Assembly (NCBI GenBank): GCA_900129675.1
Contig: FSRD01000001.1
Location: forward strand, 3,337,501-3,401,500
Direction: 5' to 3'
Length of the DNA stretch: 64,000 nt
From: Bradyrhizobium erythrophlei
Lineage (GTDB): Bacteria; Pseudomonadota; Alphaproteobacteria; Rhizobiales; Xanthobacteraceae
Of this stretch, positions 44,028 through 52,429 are shown in pieces. Below the pieces are notes generated by a model, which saw only the letters and a list, made by a program, of their open reading frames with translations, was not told the origin of the DNA and did not search any database. The translations under genes were made by a program, and so were the position numbers. Position 1 is the stretch's first letter, and the number at the start of each line of letters is the position of its first letter.

Positions 44028-44222
44028 CTAGGGCGAACTAGCCAGATCCTTGGCCAGTTCCAAACCTTGCTTGCGACCCTCCGCGATGCCCTGCGCGATC
44101 GCCCTCGCAATGATCTCAGCTTCATCGCAGGAGAGCCGCCTAAGCGGCGGCGTCCACGAGCGCTCGATTTGACGGGCGCGCATCAGGTCCCTGTCCGTAA
44201 CAGCGAGCGGTTTAATGGGCAT
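44028..44222 (-). CDS. Small hypothetical protein (64 aa)
   Basis: A basic, helical protein: MPIKPLAVTDRDLMRARQIERSWTPPLRRL followed by SCDEAEIIARAIAQGIAEGRKQGLELAKDLA. The second half resembles the tails of small prophage- or toxin-antitoxin-type proteins but matches nothing specific. GGGGGAA lies before the ATG. It converges on the CGNR gene and is followed, in its upstream direction, by the gene-free region with the tRNA fragment. Confidence 0.5.
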   Translation of the reverse strand: MPIKPLAVTDRDLMRARQIERSWTPPLRRLSCDEAEIIARAIAQGIAEGRKQGLELAKDLASSP

Positions 44223-44672
44223 GTGATTCCCCCACCATAAACCAGAGGATCAAACAGGCAGTCGTCTGCAACTCAAACTGACGCACCCGGTGGACCTAAT
44301 CTGAAACCTTTCAGAGGAGACCGCAAGGGATCAGCCATGCTCTCAGAACCCGGTTTCCGCCGGACATTGGTGCTGGCAAGGCATAGCTCTCGATGGTCTG
44401 ATATTCCGGCACTCATTTTCGGTCCAGCGGGCTCAGCCGAGTCGAGTGACGGCTGTCCTGGCGGTGGACGTTGTGGCTAGCCGAGGTCAGGGATGGGGAG
44501 GGAGAGCTTGATTATGTTTGGTGGGCCCGGCGGGACTCGAACCTGCAACGAGACCGCTATGAACGACAGGATTTTTCGTTGAGGATCGATCGTATTCGTC
44601 GCGCTCCGACGGGATGGTTTCTGGTGCGAAACTGGCGCGGTAGCTACCGGCCGACGGCGACGATGATCGGCA
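44223..44672. other. 450-bp gene-poor region containing a tRNA scar
   Basis: No protein-coding gene is convincing. A 47-codon frame from ATG 44338 with GAGGAG some 15 bases upstream is possible but unlike any protein I know. The useful content is the tRNA 3'-end fragment at 44519-44569. The long frame running through it (WWARRDSNLQ) is the well-known false protein read from this type of tRNA. Confidence 0.55.
44519..44569 (-). other. Fragment of the 3' part of a CAU-anticodon tRNA
   Basis: Read on the minus strand it ends CGGGCCCACCA and contains the T-loop GGTTCGAGTCC and an anticodon-loop-like TTCATAG. Anticodon-stem pairing is poor, one T-stem pair is broken, and the 5' half with the matching GGGCCCG acceptor strand is absent. 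It is therefore not a functional tRNA. Such fragments are typical of att sites left by integrating elements. Confidence 0.6.
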
Positions 44673-46025
44673 TTAGCTTGGCTCGCCGATCGGTGTTGGT
44701 TCAGGGAAAACGAGGCGCGCTTCGAAGCCGCTGCCACGGCCCATGACAGGGGAAATGAGGGTCAGGCTGCCACCAATCTGATTCATGACGCTATCAACAA
44801 TGGCGAGCCCGAGACCACCGCCGGCGCCGACCGACGATCCGCGGACGAAAGGTTTCTTCAGAGCGTCGAGAGTGTCGGAGGGAATGACAGCGCCGCCATT
44901 GAGCAGCCGAATTCGTCGGCCGCGCTCGATAACAATCTCGATCGGCTCGTCGGGCGCACCGTAACGGACAGCATTTTCGATCAGGTTGCGCAGCGTGATG
45001 CCGAGAATGTCCAATTCCCCCGGCACGATGAATTCGTCCGCACATTCCACGGTGACGACCAATCTGTCTCCCACGTCCTCGAGTCGGCGAAACTCATCGA
45101 CCAGCACTTGCAGGACAGTCAATATATCGACGGGATCCTGCTGCATCCCGGCTCCTGCGCCGGTCCGCGATAATTGCAGCAGCTTCTCGGCAAGACTGCC
45201 TAGCCCTTTTATTTGGTTGACGATGCGCGCGGCACGCTCTGCGTGCTGCGTGCCGGCGAGTTGTGCCGAGAGCAGTTGCATCTGCGCCAGCACGGCAGCG
45301 ATCGGCGTCCGCAACTCGTGGGCACTGTTCCCGGCGAACTGGCGTTCCGCCGCCAGCGCGCGCCCGAGCCGCTCCAGCAGCCGGTTCACTGCTGCAAGGA
45401 TCGGGGCGAGTTCGGTCGGCAGGCCCATATCGGGGATCAGCGACAGATTGGAGCCGTCGCGATGACCGATCTCCCAGCGCAACCGGTCCAAGGAGTTCAT
45501 GCTCCGAAACACCGCCCAGCGGATCAAAAACCAGGACAACGGCAAGAACAGCAGCAGCGGCCCGACCGTGAGCCCGACGGCCCGCCATAGCGCCTCGGAG
45601 CGGTGCACCGCAGGCTCGGCGACCTCAATAAAATAGCCGTCAGCAGCCGCAGGCTGAGCATAGACACGGTACCGCGGGGTGTCGTGAAAGCCAGTCTGGC
45701 GCGGGACTTGGAACGGTGTCTCTGGCGCGTTGTCGGAGCGCATGGCGATTTCGCCGGTCGGACCGATGATCTGATAGGCCAAAGCCTTGGGATCCGTCGT
45801 CGCGATCAGTTGCCGAACCATCTGCTGCATGGCCTGCGGCTGCTGCACGGCATCATAGGTGGCTGGCAGCAGCCGCTGTGCCACTTCCTCGATCGCATTA
45901 TCGAGCCTTTCATTGATCTCGAATACCGTGAGCATGCCTGCGGTGACGCTGCCCAGCAGCCACAGTCCCGCCATCGACGAGCACAACAACCAAATCAACC
46001 GCGAAACCAAACTCCTGCCTGCCAC
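44673..46025 (-). CDS. Sensor histidine kinase of a metal-type two-component system
   Basis: A 450-residue inner-membrane kinase. Two helices (about 9-35 and 148-172) bracket a periplasmic sensor domain of some 110 residues. The HisKA box FAGNSAHELRTPIA puts the phospho-accepting His at 236, and the ATPase domain has NLIENAVRYG and GGGLGLAIVD. It starts at GTG 46025, one base after the response regulator stop, so they are co-translated. With an HME-type efflux pump on the other strand, sensing of metal ions in the periplasm is the likely job. Confidence 0.9.
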   Translation of the reverse strand: MAGRSLVSRLIWLLCSSMAGLWLLGSVTAGMLTVFEINERLDNAIEEVAQRLLPATYDAVQQPQAMQQMVRQLIATTDPKALAYQIIGPTGEIAMRSDNAPETPFQVPRQTGFHDTPRYRVYAQPAAADGYFIEVAEPAVHRSEALWRAVGLTVGPLLLFLPLSWFLIRWAVFRSMNSLDRLRWEIGHRDGSNLSLIPDMGLPTELAPILAAVNRLLERLGRALAAERQFAGNSAHELRTPIAAVLAQMQLLSAQLAGTQHAERAARIVNQIKGLGSLAEKLLQLSRTGAGAGMQQDPVDILTVLQVLVDEFRRLEDVGDRLVVTVECADEFIVPGELDILGITLRNLIENAVRYGAPDEPIEIVIERGRRIRLLNGGAVIPSDTLDALKKPFVRGSSVGAGGGLGLAIVDSVMNQIGGSLTLISPVMGRGSGFEARLVFPEPTPIGEPS

Positions 46026-46028
46026 GTC

Positions 46029-46703
46029 TTAGTCTCCCAGGCGATAACCGAGACCGCGTATCGTGCGGATAAAATCCCGCCCGAGCTTGCGGCGAATGCG
46101 GCTGACATAAACCTCGATCGTGTTGCTCTCGATTTCCTCGCCGAACGCGTACAGCGCATCTTCGATTTGCTCTTTCGATACCGTCGATTGCCGTCGTCGC
46201 CCCAGCACTTCAATCACGGCCCACTCCCGCGCGCTGAGCTCGACCGGTCGCCGGTCCAGCCGCACCACCTTGGATTCCCACTCCAGCTCCACCGGACCGA
46301 CCTGAACGACCGGCATTGCCTTGCCGAAATACCGGCGGCTGACGGCCTCCAAACGTGCATTCACTTCGTCGAGGTCGAAAGGCTTGACGATGTAATCGTC
46401 GGCGCCCGCTTTAAGCCCCTCGATCCGGTCACTGACCAAATCGCGCGCGGTGAGGATGACAACCGGGAGCGCATCGCCGCGGCGGCGAAGTTTGCGCAGG
46501 AAATCCAGGCCGCGCCCATCGGGCAGGTGCAGATCGAGCAGCAGCGCGTCATAAGATACCGTGCGCACCGCGTGCTCCGCCGGCTCCAGCCGTTCGAACC
46601 AGTCGACCGCGTGTCCTGCCGAGCGAACATGCTCCTGCACAGCCGATCCGAGATGTGGTTCGTCTTCAATCAGCAAGACTCGCATGGGCTCGCTCGTCGT
46701 CAT
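46029..46703 (-). CDS. OmpR-family response regulator
   Basis: A 224-residue regulator. The receiver domain has the acidic pocket IEDEPH, phosphorylation site Asp57 (LLDLHLPDG), conserved Thr in LTARD and Lys in DYIVKPF. The C-terminal winged helix ends NTIEVYVSRIRRKLGRDFIRTIRGLGYRLGD. The ATG at 46703 is used; MRVLLIEDE at 46685 is a shorter alternative with a purine-rich leader. Divergent from the efflux genes across the 48-bp dyad. Confidence 0.92.
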   Translation of the reverse strand: MTTSEPMRVLLIEDEPHLGSAVQEHVRSAGHAVDWFERLEPAEHAVRTVSYDALLLDLHLPDGRGLDFLRKLRRRGDALPVVILTARDLVSDRIEGLKAGADDYIVKPFDLDEVNARLEAVSRRYFGKAMPVVQVGPVELEWESKVVRLDRRPVELSAREWAVIEVLGRRRQSTVSKEQIEDALYAFGEEIESNTIEVYVSRIRRKLGRDFIRTIRGLGYRLGD

Positions 46704-46725
46704 GAAAGCTAGTTGCAGGAGAAAG

Positions 46726-46773
46726 CTGACGCCAGCCTGAACGTCAAGCAGGTAGCCTTCAGGCCCGCGTCAG
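46726..46773. promoter_or_regulatory. 48-bp dyad between two-component system and efflux genes
   Basis: Left arm CTGACGCCAGCCTGAA (46726-46741) and right arm TTCAGGCCCGCGTCAG (46758-46773) are reverse complements at 14 of 16 positions, with a 16-bp spacer. It sits in the 119-bp gap from which the regulator and the efflux genes are transcribed apart. It is a strong candidate for the response regulator's binding site. Confidence 0.6.
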
Positions 46774-46822
46774 AAAAGCCCGCTAACGATGCCGGCCAAC
46801 GATATTTCGTCGGAGCGGGAAC

Positions 46823-48172
46823 ATGATTCATACAAGCCTATCACGCACAGCTCACGAATTCGCGATCAACAGGTCGGAGTCCGACTATCGCCGGTCCCTT
46901 CTTGCTGGGAGGCTACCGGTTGTGAAGCGCCGATTGCTTCTCGGTGTTGCGGCGGTCGGTATCGCTGTCGTCACGGGATTCGCAGCGGGTCGTTCGTTGC
47001 CGTCCGCTTCGATTGCCGTGCCTGCGAGCGCCCCGTCGGTAGCCGCCGCCGATCCGCAGCCGCCAGCAACCATTGTTCTCTCCGAGTCGAAGCTCGCGAA
47101 CATGCAATTGCAGATCGAGGAGGCGAAAGCCGGTCCGCTGGTTCGCGCCGTGTCGGCGACGGGTAGCGTCGGATACAATCAACTCCATGTGGCCCGGATC
47201 AGGCCCATGGCGCGCGGCCGGATCGAGGCGCTCGACGTAAGCGCCGGCGATCGGGTCGTCGCAGGTCAGCGGTTGGCGGTCCTCGATAATTTCGACCTCA
47301 GTGCCGCCCATAGCAAGGCTGTTAGCGCCGAGGCGGCGCTGAATCAGGCAAAAGCGCAACTTGCGGCAGCAGGTGCTGCTTATGACCGCGCGACAAACCT
47401 TATTCGCAACGACTTGGTGACCCATGCCGAGCTGGAGGCCCGGCGCGCCACCGTGGCCACCATGGAAGCCGATCTCCGCACCAAGGAAGCGGTGTTGCGG
47501 CAGTACCACGAAGAAGAGGCGCGGCTCTCGCCCGTGGGCCCTGCCGCCGCGGGCACCAGCTCGTCGAGCGATCAGCAGCCACTCAATTCCCGGGGCGCCA
47601 TTGTCGCGCCATTCGCCGGAGTGGTTGATTCGATCTCAATCGCACAAGGGGAGATCATCGATCCGGCAACGCCGATCTTCACGGTGTCCGACCTTTCAAC
47701 CGTCTGGGTGCAGGCCGACGTGGCGGAGCGCGATCTCGGCGCGGTCAAGGTGGGCGATCCAGTCGAGGTGAGAGTGAGCGCCTTTCCGGGCCGCGTATTT
47801 GCCGGCCGTGTCACCTACATCCCCGACCAGATCGAGTCGGCGACGGGGATGGCCAAGGTGCGCAGTGAAGTCCCTAACCCGGACGGCGCGCTGCGCGTCA
47901 ACATGTTCGCAACCGTCACCATCCTGTCGCCGCAGGACGGCGACGCCGTCCTGGTGCCGAGCAGTAGCCTGCAGGAGGTCAACAAGCAGAGCGTCTTGTT
48001 TGTCCCGACAGGAGACGGTCAGTTCGCTTGGCGTCCGGTTCATACCGGCCTGGTCGCAAACGGGAAAACGCAGATTACGAGCGGGCTCGCGGCTGGGACG
48101 CCGGTCGTCGGCGAGGGCAGCTATTGGCTCAAGGCCGCGCTGATGCAGTCCACCATTCCGGACCAGGGGTAA
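46823..48172 (+). CDS. RND efflux periplasmic adaptor (CzcB/CusB type)
   Basis: A 449-residue membrane-fusion protein. An N-terminal anchor helix (RLLLGVAAVGIAVVTGFAAG, about 34-53) leads to the biotinyl-lipoyl-like halves (VGYNQLHVARIRPMARGRIEALDVSAGDRVVAGQRL and GAIVAPFAGVVDSISIAQGEIIDP) flanking an alpha-hairpin (AHSKAVSAEAALNQAKAQLAAAG). The beta-barrel and proximal domains follow (VWVQADVAERDLGAVKVGDPVEVRV). GGAG before 46823 supports the start. It links the pump to an outer-membrane channel that is not encoded here. Confidence 0.9.
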   Translation: MIHTSLSRTAHEFAINRSESDYRRSLLAGRLPVVKRRLLLGVAAVGIAVVTGFAAGRSLPSASIAVPASAPSVAAADPQPPATIVLSESKLANMQLQIEEAKAGPLVRAVSATGSVGYNQLHVARIRPMARGRIEALDVSAGDRVVAGQRLAVLDNFDLSAAHSKAVSAEAALNQAKAQLAAAGAAYDRATNLIRNDLVTHAELEARRATVATMEADLRTKEAVLRQYHEEEARLSPVGPAAAGTSSSSDQQPLNSRGAIVAPFAGVVDSISIAQGEIIDPATPIFTVSDLSTVWVQADVAERDLGAVKVGDPVEVRVSAFPGRVFAGRVTYIPDQIESATGMAKVRSEVPNPDGALRVNMFATVTILSPQDGDAVLVPSSSLQEVNKQSVLFVPTGDGQFAWRPVHTGLVANGKTQITSGLAAGTPVVGEGSYWLKAALMQSTIPDQG

Positions 48173-48185
48173 AGGAGACACCGCC

Positions 48186-51100
48186 ATGATCAACAGGATT
48201 GTCGATGCCGCCCTTGGCAACCGCACGGTCGTGCTCATCCTCGTCGCCGCGCTTGTCGCCGCCGGTCTTTTGAGCATGCAACGGCTGCCGTTTGACGCCG
48301 ACCCGGACATCTCGCCGCTGCAGGTGCTGGTCACCACCCAGGCATCGGGCCTGGCCCCCCTGGACGTGGAGCGTTCGATCACCACGCCGATCGAGCTCGC
48401 GTTGCAGGGGCTGCCCGGCATGACGAGCTACCGCTCGATCTCCCGCTACGGGCTCTCCGTCATCTATGTGAAGTTCGCCGAAGGCGGCGACATCCTGACC
48501 GACCGCACGCTGGTGGCGCAGCGCTTGAGCCAGACATCGCTGCCGGCAGAAGCCAGGACGCCCATGCTCGGCCCACTCTCCGACGGTCTCTCCGAGATCT
48601 ATCAGTTCAAGGTAGAGGGCAAGAGCTACTCGCTCATGCAGTTGCGCTCGATCCTGGATTGGCAGGTCGCACCGCTGCTCAAGCAGGTCCCGGGCATCAC
48701 TGAGGTCAATGTCAACGGTGGCGAACTCAAGACCTACGAGGTGCGCGTCGCCGAGAGCGCATTGACCCGATTTGGCCTGTCGATCGAGGAAATCTACAAC
48801 GCGGTGGCGCAGAACAACCGCGCTACCGGCGGTGCGACGATCGCGCGCAACGGCGAGCAGGCGGTCATCCGCGGCGAAGGACTGCTGGAATCGATCAGCG
48901 ACATCAGCAATATCGTGCTGCGCACCGCAGCCGGCGGTTCGCCGCTGTACGTCAAGAACGTCGCCGAAGTGGTCGAGGCCCCGATGCCGCGGCTCGGCGC
49001 GGTTACCAACCAAGGCAACGGCCAGGCGGTGGTGGGCGTTGCACTCATGACGCTGGGCGAGAACACGCGCGTGGTCGCGCAGCGGCTCGGCGCCGCCGTC
49101 GAACAGATCAACAAGACGCTGCCGCCCGGTGTCAGCATCGTTCCCTACTACAATCGCGCCGATCTGATCGACCGCGTTCTGGGGACCGTGGCCCACAACC
49201 TGGCTGAAGGCGCCTTCCTGGTCATCGCCGTCCTGTTGTTGCTGCTGGGCAATTTCCGCGCCGCCGTCATCGTGGCGCTGGCTATCCCGCTCTCGATGCT
49301 GGCCGCCGTCACCGCGATGTATCTCACCGGACTGTCGGGCAACCTGATGAGCCTCGGCGCCATCGATTTTGGCCTCCTGGTCGACGGGGCGGTGGTGATG
49401 ATCGAGAACATCGTGCGCCGCCGCGCCGAGGCGCCTTCCCTCCCCGCGGCGCAGGTGGTGCGCGAGGCCGCGCACGATGTGGCGCGACCGGTCTCGTTTG
49501 CAGTCGCGATCATCACGTTGATCTATCTGCCGATCCTCAGCCTGCAGGGCGTCGAGGGCAAGATGTTCCGACCAATGGCGCTGACGGTAATGTTCGCGCT
49601 GGTCGCATCGCTCGTGCTGACGCTCACGCTCATGCCGGTGCTCGCTTCGTTCTTCCTTCGCAAGCCGGTCGCCGAACGGGACAGCCGCATCATCGGAGTC
49701 GCCCGCCGCGGTTATGCGCCCGCGCTCGCGAGGACGATGCGCCACCCCGCCATCACAATCTTGGTCGCGACGATGATGCTGGGCAGCGCGCTCGCGATCG
49801 GCTCAACCCTCGGCGCGGAGTTCCTGCCTCGCCTGGAGGAAGGCGCGCTAACCGTCACCACGACCAAGCTGCCCGGCATCTCGCTCGAATCCGCCATCGC
49901 CACACAGACCATGGTGGAGAAGGCGCTGAAGAAATTCCCCGAGGTCCAGACCGTCGTCACGCTCGGCGGCAGTTCGGAAATCCCGACCGACCCCATGGGG
50001 GTAGAGCAAAGCGACACCTTCATCATTCTCAAGCCGAAGTCGGAATGGCGGACCGCGCAGACCGAGGCCGGGTTGATCGAAGCCTACAAGCAGGCTCTGG
50101 ATGAAAGCGTGCCCGGAATTACCCAAAGCTGGGCGCAGCCGATCGAGATGCGGATGGACGACCTGCTGCAGGGCGTGATGGCGGACCTTGCTATCGTCAT
50201 CCACGGGACCGACACCGCGACACTCCGCGACCTCGGCGACCAGGTTGCGCGCGTGGCGTCGAGCGTTCCTGGCGCCTCCGATGTGCAGGCCAAGCAAACC
50301 GTCGGCCAGCCTTATCTGCGCGTCGTCGTCAATCGCGATGCCATCGCCCGTCACGGATTCAACGCGACCCAGGTGCTCGACGTTGTCGAAGCGCTCGGCG
50401 GACGCACCGTGGGCACCATGAAGGACGGGGAAGAGCGGTACAATATCCGCGTCCGGTTGGCGCCGCAGGACCGTGACAGCATCGCCCGTATCCGGGCGCT
50501 GCGTGTGAGCAACGGCGCCGGCCTTTCGGTTGCTCTTGGCGATCTGGCCGACGTCAGCTGGGAACCTGGTCCTGCCCAGATCGAACGCGAGCAGGGCAAG
50601 CACATCATCAAGGTGCAGGCTAACGTGCGCGCGCGGCCGCTCGCAAGCTTCGTGGCCGACGCGCAACAGGCGGTTGCAGATCAGGTCCATCTGCCGCCGG
50701 GTTACACGATCTCCTGGGGTGGGAGCTTCGAGAATCTTCAGGAAGGCATGGCGCGGCTGTCGACCGTCGTGCCGGTGGCGCTCGCCGTCATCTTCCTGTT
50801 GCTCTATCTGATGTTCGGCAGCGTGGGGCTTGCGACCCTGATCTTCTTCAACGTGCCGTTTGCGGCGGTCGGCGGTATCTTCGCTCTCGCGCTGCGCGGC
50901 ATGCCGTTCAGCATCTCGGCCGCGGTCGGCTTCATCGCCTTGTTCGGTATCGCCATTCTGAACGGCGTCGTGATGGTGAGCTACATGGAGGAGCGGCGCA
51001 AGGAAGGGCTCGTCATGGCCGACGCGGCCTGGCAGGCGGCCATGACGCGGCTGCGCCCGGTGCTGATGACGGCGACTGTGGCCAGTCTCGGCTTCCTTCC

Positions 51101-51293
51101 CATGGCGCTTTCGACGAACTCGGGCGCCGAGGTGCAGCGCCCGCTCGCGACCGTCGTCATCGGCGGCCTGATCAGTGCGACCTTGCTCACGTTACTGGTG
51201 CTCCCCGCCCTCTATCCCTGGTTTTGTCCTGCGCGTCCTTCCGTTCGCCCGGCGGCAGGCGATGCCCCCTATGCGCCGCAGCCTGCAGAGTGA
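48186..51293 (+). CDS. RND efflux pump, heavy-metal (HME/CzcA-CusA) type
   Basis: A 1035-residue inner-membrane proton-driven pump with the RND repeat layout (12 helices, two large periplasmic loops). Front MINRIVDAALGNRTVVLILVAALVAAG and RLPFDADPDISPLQVLVTTQ match HME pumps. The diagnostic proton-relay motif in helix 4 is DFGLLVDGAVVMIEN, with Asp394, Asp400 and Glu407. The metal selected cannot be read with confidence. Begins 13 bp after the adaptor gene. No CzcC-type outer-membrane gene follows, so it must borrow one from elsewhere. Confidence 0.92.
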   Translation: MINRIVDAALGNRTVVLILVAALVAAGLLSMQRLPFDADPDISPLQVLVTTQASGLAPLDVERSITTPIELALQGLPGMTSYRSISRYGLSVIYVKFAEGGDILTDRTLVAQRLSQTSLPAEARTPMLGPLSDGLSEIYQFKVEGKSYSLMQLRSILDWQVAPLLKQVPGITEVNVNGGELKTYEVRVAESALTRFGLSIEEIYNAVAQNNRATGGATIARNGEQAVIRGEGLLESISDISNIVLRTAAGGSPLYVKNVAEVVEAPMPRLGAVTNQGNGQAVVGVALMTLGENTRVVAQRLGAAVEQINKTLPPGVSIVPYYNRADLIDRVLGTVAHNLAEGAFLVIAVLLLLLGNFRAAVIVALAIPLSMLAAVTAMYLTGLSGNLMSLGAIDFGLLVDGAVVMIENIVRRRAEAPSLPAAQVVREAAHDVARPVSFAVAIITLIYLPILSLQGVEGKMFRPMALTVMFALVASLVLTLTLMPVLASFFLRKPVAERDSRIIGVARRGYAPALARTMRHPAITILVATMMLGSALAIGSTLGAEFLPRLEEGALTVTTTKLPGISLESAIATQTMVEKALKKFPEVQTVVTLGGSSEIPTDPMGVEQSDTFIILKPKSEWRTAQTEAGLIEAYKQALDESVPGITQSWAQPIEMRMDDLLQGVMADLAIVIHGTDTATLRDLGDQVARVASSVPGASDVQAKQTVGQPYLRVVVNRDAIARHGFNATQVLDVVEALGGRTVGTMKDGEERYNIRVRLAPQDRDSIARIRALRVSNGAGLSVALGDLADVSWEPGPAQIEREQGKHIIKVQANVRARPLASFVADAQQAVADQVHLPPGYTISWGGSFENLQEGMARLSTVVPVALAVIFLLLYLMFGSVGLATLIFFNVPFAAVGGIFALALRGMPFSISAAVGFIALFGIAILNGVVMVSYMEERRKEGLVMADAAWQAAMTRLRPVLMTATVASLGFLPMALSTNSGAEVQRPLATVVIGGLISATLLTLLVLPALYPWFCPARPSVRPAAGDAPYAPQPAE

Positions 51294-51369
51294 ATTTGCA
51301 GCCAATTCGAAATCGAGACATGCCCACTCAAAATTCCGCGCCAGCCCGCGCTCTTCCGAGAGGTACGTG

Positions 51370-52020
51370 ATGATACGAATTGTAACCTGGTCCACCTGGC
51401 TCCTGGTTTTCGGATGGGCGTGTGCGTCCCACGCCTCGCCGGTCGCGCCTGTCGACCCGCTGTGGAGCGCAGATCGGATCGCCCGGCTGCCGCGCGAGAT
51501 CAGAGAACGTGTCCTGTCCGCGTGCGGACCACATGCGAGGGCCGGTCACTACTTCGCCACCTACGATCCACGCTCGGACGCCATCCACCTCGACTACACG
51601 CTGCTGGAATGCCCCGGCCTGTCGAGGTCCGGCGGCGGGATCGGCGGGTTCCACCAGACCTTCGTCAGACGTGCCGCGAGATTCGTCTTGTCGCGCAGTC
51701 AAAGGGAGACTCGGAATTTCCCAGGTTGCCACGGCGGTCGCGTCCCTCCGGGCGGCCGCGCCCCAGGCAGGGCTAAAGAAAATCAAGCACTTATCATCTC
51801 TTGGGACAATCGGAACTCCCGATGTTTCCCGATGTTCGTCTCTCAGTTCATTGTCTCGTTTGCCGCTGGCAAGAAACCTGATTTTGAGCCCCTCGAACAT
51901 CCGGTCTATTGCGGCCGGCGGCAGCCGGGGTGGTACGTTCGCATCGCAGCAAGGCGATATGCGACTAATAACTCTTGCGATCACCCGCTGGGCGATTTTG
52001 AGAAGCAAAAGGACGCTTGA
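51370..52020 (+). CDS. Exported hypothetical protein (216 aa), C-terminus doubtful
   Basis: The first 115 residues look real: a signal peptide (MIRIVTWSTWLLVFGWACASHAS) then PVDPLWSADRIARLPREIRERVLSACGPHARAGHYFATYDPRSDAIHLDYTLLECPGL, a small conserved cysteine-containing domain with no function known to me. From about residue 120 (RETRNFPGCHGGRVPPGGRAPGR) composition changes and reads like out-of-frame or non-coding DNA, so the gene may be frameshifted or fused to unrelated sequence. The start at 51370 fits the signal peptide. Confidence 0.5.
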   Translation: MIRIVTWSTWLLVFGWACASHASPVAPVDPLWSADRIARLPREIRERVLSACGPHARAGHYFATYDPRSDAIHLDYTLLECPGLSRSGGGIGGFHQTFVRRAARFVLSRSQRETRNFPGCHGGRVPPGGRAPGRAKENQALIISWDNRNSRCFPMFVSQFIVSFAAGKKPDFEPLEHPVYCGRRQPGWYVRIAARRYATNNSCDHPLGDFEKQKDA

Positions 52021-52429
52021 GCCGCGATCAGCCTGAACGAGAGGAACTCACGATGAGTGCCTCTCTGGACGCGCAAAGCGCACGTTGGCGACGGTCGCCA
52101 ATTCTCAGAATGGGCGGTTATGGAATGCCAGGTTGGCCGAAGCCGATACTCTCCATTATATAATCCTTACCGACACGGTAAATCATCTTGTGTCCCCTGG
52201 GGGGCACGAAGCGTTGTGGTGCATTGGAATCGCAGCAAGATACTGCAGGTCGGTTCCGCGAAAACTATAAGTCTTCCATAAGGAGACGAAACGCGCGCCG
52301 TGCCACGGCGATGAAAAAGCACAACCGTTCCAGCGACGATCGTCCCATTCAATATCGTTGCACGTATTCGCCGCACAGTCGCGGTCAAGCTCTGACCAAT
52401 TTCGCGTCAGATCGCAATACAGGTGCCAC
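52021..52429. other. 409-bp region without a convincing gene
   Basis: A 36-codon frame at 52053 preceded by GAGGAA and several 60-codon frames exist, but none reads like a protein. An A+T-rich patch at about 52154-52170 (ccattatataatcctta) resembles a promoter -10 region, which could drive the acyl-CoA operon starting at 52430. Confidence 0.45.

Noticed and set aside
44519..44569. A complete tRNA gene
   Set aside because: No 5' acceptor strand, D-arm or paired anticodon stem could be found in the next 120 bases.
44471..44746. A 91-codon frame starting WLAEVRDGE and containing WWARRDSNLQ
   Set aside because: This is the familiar false protein read across a tRNA 3' end; annotated instead as a tRNA fragment.
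48129..49745. A 538-codon minus-strand frame opposite the efflux pump
   Set aside because: His/Arg/Asp-rich shadow of the pump gene, which has all diagnostic motifs.
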